Source: Bacteroidota bacterium (GTDB lineage Bacteria; Bacteroidota; Bacteroidia; 2-12-FULL-35-15). Taken from it: a DNA stretch of 10,201 nucleotides. The stretch spans positions 1-10,201 of the forward strand of contig JAIOQD010000182.1 in NCBI GenBank assembly GCA_021413595.1, read 5' to 3'. The notes below the pieces were generated by a model. The model was not told the origin of the DNA. It did no database searches and saw only the letters and a list, made by a program, of their open reading frames with translations. Of the stretch, positions 6,917-10,201 are shown in pieces (the first letter of the stretch is position 1; each line of letters starts with the position of its first letter). A program made the translations under genes and the position numbers.

Positions 6917-6930
6917 GTAGCTTACCTTTG
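6900..6930 (+). promoter_or_regulatory. Candidate Bacteroidota promoter for the PH-like membrane protein
   Basis: TACCTTTG at 6923-6930 is an exact match to the TAnnTTTG -7 motif of the Bacteroidota primary sigma factor, and a TTG at 6900-6902 sits 20 nt upstream as a -33 element. The G of the -7 motif is only 8 nt before the ATG at 6939, so the transcript would have almost no leader. The -33 part lies in the 3' end of tilS. Confidence 0.45.
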
Positions 6931-6938
6931 AAATTCTT

Positions 6939-7478
6939 ATGCAAGACGACATTCTTTTTGAAGAAAAACAATACATCGGTTATAATAAATGGTCGATACT
7001 TTGGCGCACTGTTTTGGCATTGGGCTGTTTTTTGCTTTATTACTGGAGCGAAAACCCGAAAGCATTGGATGTTTCCGGAATTAACATCCCCTCATCCCCT
7101 GTTGGTACTGACTCTGGACAATTATTCTTTTTAATGGGATTGATTATTATGCTGCTTTCATTGATATTAATTTTTGTATTACACATACATACCAAAGTAA
7201 TTAATAACAGTCTTATTCTGGAAGGGCTTTGGACATCACGTAACGTAAAAATTGATTTGAACAGCATTGTGGATGTAAAAAAAGTAAAATATAGTATTTA
7301 CCTTTTAAACCCTCCAATTTATAATTTACACTTTAAAGATGTGATTCGATTTTTCACAAAAGGCAACGATGCAGTGGAACTTACAGATAAAAATGGCCAA
7401 AAATACCTTATTGGCAGCCAAAAATCGGATGTGTTGGCCAACTTATTAAAGCAATTGACTGTTGAAAACAAAGTATAA
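6939..7478 (+). CDS. Membrane protein with PH-like C-terminal domain, function unknown
   Basis: The 179-aa product has two predicted membrane segments, about 19-36 and 61-83, joined by a short loop, followed by a soluble region at 85-172. The soluble part, with LEGLWTSRNVKIDLNSIVDV and a RFFTKGNDAVELTDKNGQKY block (126-146) ending in LIGSQK, looks like the bacterial pleckstrin-homology fold found in small membrane proteins of the YdbT/YdbS or bPH_2 type. That resemblance is by eye and the ligand is unknown. By analogy the domain would lie on one face of the inner membrane. The ATG at 6939 follows tilS by 22 nt, but a good -7 element immediately upstream suggests its own promoter. Not essential to any pathway I can name. 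Confidence 0.7.
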   Translation: MQDDILFEEKQYIGYNKWSILWRTVLALGCFLLYYWSENPKALDVSGINIPSSPVGTDSGQLFFLMGLIIMLLSLILIFVLHIHTKVINNSLILEGLWTSRNVKIDLNSIVDVKKVKYSIYLLNPPIYNLHFKDVIRFFTKGNDAVELTDKNGQKYLIGSQKSDVLANLLKQLTVENKV

Positions 7479-7507
7479 AAGTTTTCAATAAATATGTAAC
7501 ACTTAGC

Positions 7508-7515
7508 TATTTTTG
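7508..7515 (+). promoter_or_regulatory. Candidate -7 element for the 98-aa protein
   Basis: TATTTTTG fits TAnnTTTG. A TTTT at 7482-7485 would be an approximate -33 at 22-nt spacing. A second candidate, AAACTTTG at 7550-7557 (one mismatch), lies 5 nt before the ATG at 7563 and would give a leaderless message. The sequence does not decide between them. Confidence 0.3.
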
Positions 7516-7562
7516 TTCGTAATAAGCATTTATTCCCCCATTAAAACTTAAACTTTGCCATT

Positions 7563-7859
7563 ATGATAAACGCTACCAATACAAACAGCCCTCTTTCAGT
7601 TGAAAAAGAGAGCATTGTAGGCTTAAAATTCCCTGATAATGATGTTTTATTAACATCGGATGCAATTAAAATCAGGTATGCCAATCTGGAAAGAGCATTA
7701 AAACTGGGTAATTTGGAACACAACAAAATAAAAATAGTGTTTGAGGATGCAGATGGTGTGAAACTAGTAGAAACAACTGTTTGGGGAGTTACCGACAAAA
7801 GGGTGATACTAAAACAAGGGGTTCTTATTCCTATTCACCGAATACATGAAATTAAATAA
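7563..7859 (+). CDS. Small conserved-looking protein, function unknown
   Basis: The 98-aa product has a short variable N-terminus (1-15), then a region that looks well ordered: LKFPDNDVLLTSDAIK, a helix-like RYANLERALKLGNLE, and a beta-rich end with IKIVFEDADGVKLV, TTVWGVTDKRVILKQG and IPIHRIHEIK. No signal peptide or membrane segment is visible, so it is probably cytoplasmic. The C-terminal half could form a small five-strand barrel of the SH3/Sm or KOW kind, since alternating hydrophobic residues and an IPIHRI end are typical there; this is a guess from pattern, not a recognised domain. I have the impression of near-identical hypothetical proteins in other Bacteroidota. It is 84 nt from the PH-like gene and is closed off by a strong terminator, so it ends its transcription unit. 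Confidence 0.75.
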   Translation: MINATNTNSPLSVEKESIVGLKFPDNDVLLTSDAIKIRYANLERALKLGNLEHNKIKIVFEDADGVKLVETTVWGVTDKRVILKQGVLIPIHRIHEIK

Positions 7860-7880
7860 GGTCAATTAAATACCACTATT

Positions 7881-7923
7881 AAAAAAAATAGCTCCCCGAT
7901 CAATATCGAGGAGCTATTTTTTT
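7881..7923 (+). terminator. Rho-independent terminator after the 98-aa gene
   Basis: The left arm AATAGCTCCCCGAT (7887-7900) and right arm ATCGAGGAGCTATT (7905-7918) form a 14-bp stem with one mismatch and a CAAT loop, flanked by eight A on the left and seven T (7917-7923) on the right. A-tract and T-tract together would let it work in both directions, although no gene points at it from the other side here. Confidence 0.9.
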
Positions 7924-7961
7924 ACCGGGAAATCATTAAAAGTTAATTATTGTTATAATTT

Positions 7962-7995
7962 AAAAATAGCGCTATAATCGCAGGGCTATTTTTTT
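7962..7995 (+). terminator. Second T-tailed hairpin before dsbD
   Basis: AAAAATAGC (7962-7970) pairs perfectly with GCTATTTTT (7985-7993) across a 14-nt loop and ends in seven T. The right arm plus tail, GCTATTTTTTTACC (7985-7998), is a 14-bp direct repeat of the same part of the first terminator (7913-7926). It has little GC in the stem and is weaker than the first; it may be a partly duplicated or decayed copy, or a leader element of dsbD. Confidence 0.45.
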
Positions 7996-8002
7996 ACCTT
8001 TA
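7995..8002 (+). promoter_or_regulatory. Weak candidate -7 element for dsbD
   Basis: TACCTTTA differs from TAnnTTTG only in the last base and lies 50 nt before the dsbD ATG. No TTTG or TTG was seen at the right distance upstream, and the element overlaps the second hairpin's T-tract, so support is thin. Confidence 0.25.
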
Positions 8003-8052
8003 CACCTATTCATTAATAGCTTCAATCAAAATTCACATAAGCAAAAATATTT

Positions 8053-10173
8053 ATGAAACATATTTTCAGATTAAGCATACTACTACTGTTATGTACCTTT
8101 ATTTTCAGCGATGTAAATGCACAAATTTTTGATCCTGTTAAATGGGATTTCAGCAGTAATAAGATAAGTGATTGCGAATATGAATTAATTATAAACGCTA
8201 AGCTTGATGGTAATTGGCACCTATACGGTCAAAAATCGTATGGTGATGAAGGCCCTATCCCTACCTCATTTCATTTCACAAAGAGTTCAAACTATGAGCT
8301 TATAGGAAAGGCTAAAGAAAGCAAATTAATTAAAAAATTTGAACCGGTCTGGAATTTTGAACTCCAGTTTTTTGAACATAACGCAGTTTTTACACAAAAA
8401 ATAAAGATCAATTCTGATAAACCTTTTGAAATAAAAGGGAATCTCGAATTTATGGTTTGTAATGAAAGCCAGTGTTTACCACCAACAACAAAGGATTTTA
8501 ATTTTAAAGTTGAAGGATCAGCCAATTGTATTGACCAAAGTAATGTTACTAAGATTCAACCATCCGAATGTGATTCAAACGCAATCTTTCAAATTATTAA
8601 TTTACGCAGTACTAAGGCAAGCTTAATTGTTAATACAACAGATACAGCTGTATCAACAGTTGGTTTAGAAAATGATACAACAACTAAAAGTAAAGAAGAA
8701 AGTCATAGCAGAAGTTGGTGGTCAATATTCTTAATTGGATTTTTGGGCGGATTAGCCGCATTGCTCACTCCTTGCGTATTTCCAATGATACCAATGACAG
8801 TGAGTTTTTTCACCAAAAGCAGCAAAACAAGGGCAAAAGGAATTTCAAATGCATTAATTTATGGTTCATCCATCATTGTTATTTATATTTTACTTGGATT
8901 AGGAGTAACAATGGCCTTTGGTCCGGCTGCTTTAAATGCGCTTTCCACTAATGTGTGGTTCAACCTTGGCTTTTTTGTTTTGTTAGTAATCTTTGCAATT
9001 TCTTTTTTAGGTGCATTTGAAATTACGCTGCCATCAAGGTTTATAAATAAAATGGATTCGCAAAGCGACCGTGGCGGATTGATAGGTATTTTCTTTATGG
9101 CCTTTACGCTATCATTAGTTTCCTTTTCCTGCACCGGCCCTATCATAGGAACATTATTAGTGGATGCAGCTGTAAACGGTGGGCTGGCGGGTCCCTTTTG
9201 GGGAATGTTTGGTTTCTCAGCGGCATTAGCATTACCATTCGGTTTATTTGCAGCATTTCCGGGATGGTTAAATACCTTGCCAAAATCAGGAGGGTGGTTA
9301 AATTCGGTTAAGGTAGTATTGGGCTTTTTAGAATTGGCCTTAGCTTTTAAGTTTGCTTCCAATGCCGACCTAGTGGTTCAAGCAGGTATTCTTACGCGAG
9401 AAATATTTATTGCAATATGGATCGCCATCTTTGGCTTGATGGGCATTTATTTAATGGGCTGGTTAAAATTGGCTCATGATAGTGTGATTCATCATTTATC
9501 TGTTCCACGTTTATTTCTTGCTATACTAACTTTTTCGTTTACCATCTACTTGATCCCGGGTTTATGGGGTGCACCATTAAAGCTGATTAGTGGTTTTCCT
9601 CCACCTGATTTTTATAGTGAATCGCCTCAAGGCTTTGGAAATTCAAAGAGCCCAATGGTAGTAAATTCTTCACAAAATGATCGTGAAACGGGACACCCCA
9701 AAGAACACTGCCCCAATGATCTACCTTGTTTCCACGATTATGACCAGGCATTGGCTTACGCCAAAAAAGTGGGTAAACCTTTAATGATCGACTTTACAGG
9801 ATGGGCCTGTGTAAACTGCCGTAAAATGGAATCGCAAGTTTGGACCGATCCGGAAGTTGATAAACGTATCCGTAATGAAGTAGTGTTGGTATCGCTTTAT
9901 GTGGATGATAAAACGGAGTTACCTGCAAATGAGCAAACCGTTAAAAAGCTTGGCAGTCGGGATTTTCAGATCAAAACAATTGGCAACAAGTGGAGTTATA
10001 TGCAAACAAACCTATATAAAACCAATGCACAGCCGCAATATATTTTGGTTGACAATAACGAGCAACAACTTACCGAAGAAACTGCTCATTATGATTCGGA
10101 CATTAAAAAATATTTGAGCTGGTTAGATGAAGGGTTAGTTGAATTTAAAAAGCGCGCAGGTACAGATAAATAA
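8053..10173 (+). CDS. dsbD: Thiol:disulfide interchange protein DsbD
   Basis: Inner-membrane reductase that passes electrons from cytoplasmic thioredoxin to envelope proteins, for example for disulfide isomerisation and cytochrome c maturation. All three modules are present in 706 aa. Residues 1-23 look like a signal peptide with likely cleavage at NA/Q. The N-terminal periplasmic domain (about 25-155) has its cysteine pair at C136 and C141 in MVCNESQCLPP. The membrane core (about 222-500) has TPCVFPM (C241) and SFSCTGP (C360), the two redox cysteines. The C-terminal thioredoxin-like domain (about 555-700) has the WACVNC site, C586 and C589. Extra cysteines C553 and C559 sit in the linker just before this domain. 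The ATG at 8053 is the only sensible start before the signal sequence. It stands behind a terminator, so it is probably its own transcription unit. Confidence 0.96.
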   Translation: MKHIFRLSILLLLCTFIFSDVNAQIFDPVKWDFSSNKISDCEYELIINAKLDGNWHLYGQKSYGDEGPIPTSFHFTKSSNYELIGKAKESKLIKKFEPVWNFELQFFEHNAVFTQKIKINSDKPFEIKGNLEFMVCNESQCLPPTTKDFNFKVEGSANCIDQSNVTKIQPSECDSNAIFQIINLRSTKASLIVNTTDTAVSTVGLENDTTTKSKEESHSRSWWSIFLIGFLGGLAALLTPCVFPMIPMTVSFFTKSSKTRAKGISNALIYGSSIIVIYILLGLGVTMAFGPAALNALSTNVWFNLGFFVLLVIFAISFLGAFEITLPSRFINKMDSQSDRGGLIGIFFMAFTLSLVSFSCTGPIIGTLLVDAAVNGGLAGPFWGMFGFSAALALPFGLFAAFPGWLNTLPKSGGWLNSVKVVLGFLELALAFKFASNADLVVQAGILTREIFIAIWIAIFGLMGIYLMGWLKLAHDSVIHHLSVPRLFLAILTFSFTIYLIPGLWGAPLKLISGFPPPDFYSESPQGFGNSKSPMVVNSSQNDRETGHPKEHCPNDLPCFHDYDQALAYAKKVGKPLMIDFTGWACVNCRKMESQVWTDPEVDKRIRNEVVLVSLYVDDKTELPANEQTVKKLGSRDFQIKTIGNKWSYMQTNLYKTNAQPQYILVDNNEQQLTEETAHYDSDIKKYLSWLDEGLVEFKKRAGTDK

Positions 10174-10201
10174 GGTGTTGTGCAAAGAGCTATAGTTTCG
10201 G

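Noticed and set aside
8883..9362. 159-codon minus-strand open frame inside dsbD
   Set aside because: Antisense to the conserved membrane core of dsbD, whose redox motifs are intact; the product is low in complexity, rich in Asn, Lys and Pro, as expected of a reverse-strand shadow.
10174..10201. Start of a further gene after dsbD
   Set aside because: Only 28 bases remain; no start codon with context, terminator stem or RNA motif can be supported.

Overview
The window is AT-rich DNA from a member of the Bacteroidota, most likely near Flavobacteriales or a related class. Four things point there: the gene content and order (mraZ-rsmH-ftsL-ftsI on one strand; pabB, tilS and a Bacteroidota-type dsbD on the other), the divergent lineage-typical FtsL, TAnnTTTG-type -7 promoter motifs with no Shine-Dalgarno sequences, and intergenic repeats of a kind common in this phylum. 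Genus cannot be named from the sequence alone.

Layout. Bases 1-3613 (minus strand) are the start of a division and cell wall (dcw) cluster: mraZ (3613-3146), rsmH (3145-2249), ftsL (about 2186-1770) and ftsI (1764 to beyond the window edge). Genes are tightly packed, and mraZ and rsmH abut exactly. Upstream of mraZ are three 10-bp direct repeats that look like a MraZ operator, then a 24-nt inverted repeat. The 220-bp gap at 3614-3833 is a divergent promoter region. On the plus strand follow pabB (3834-5243), a 263-bp gap filled by a structured repeat element with a second dispersed repeat nested in it, tilS (5507-6916), a membrane protein with a PH-like domain (6939-7478), a small conserved-looking protein of unknown function (7563-7859), a strong terminator with a second T-tailed hairpin behind it, and full-length dsbD (8053-10173). 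The last 28 bases hold nothing recognisable. No gap without a gene exceeds 300 bases.

Function. The minus-strand genes couple cell-wall synthesis at the septum (FtsI, FtsL), ribosome modification (RsmH) and control of the cluster (MraZ). The plus-strand genes are housekeeping: folate precursor synthesis (PabB), isoleucine tRNA maturation (TilS) and delivery of reducing power to the cell envelope (DsbD). This is a core-genome region, not an island; no mobile element with a transposase, CRISPR, tRNA or rRNA was seen. The points most worth a second look are the structured repeat between pabB and tilS, a 7-nt tandem repeat that expands the tilS coding sequence in frame, and the MraZ operator.
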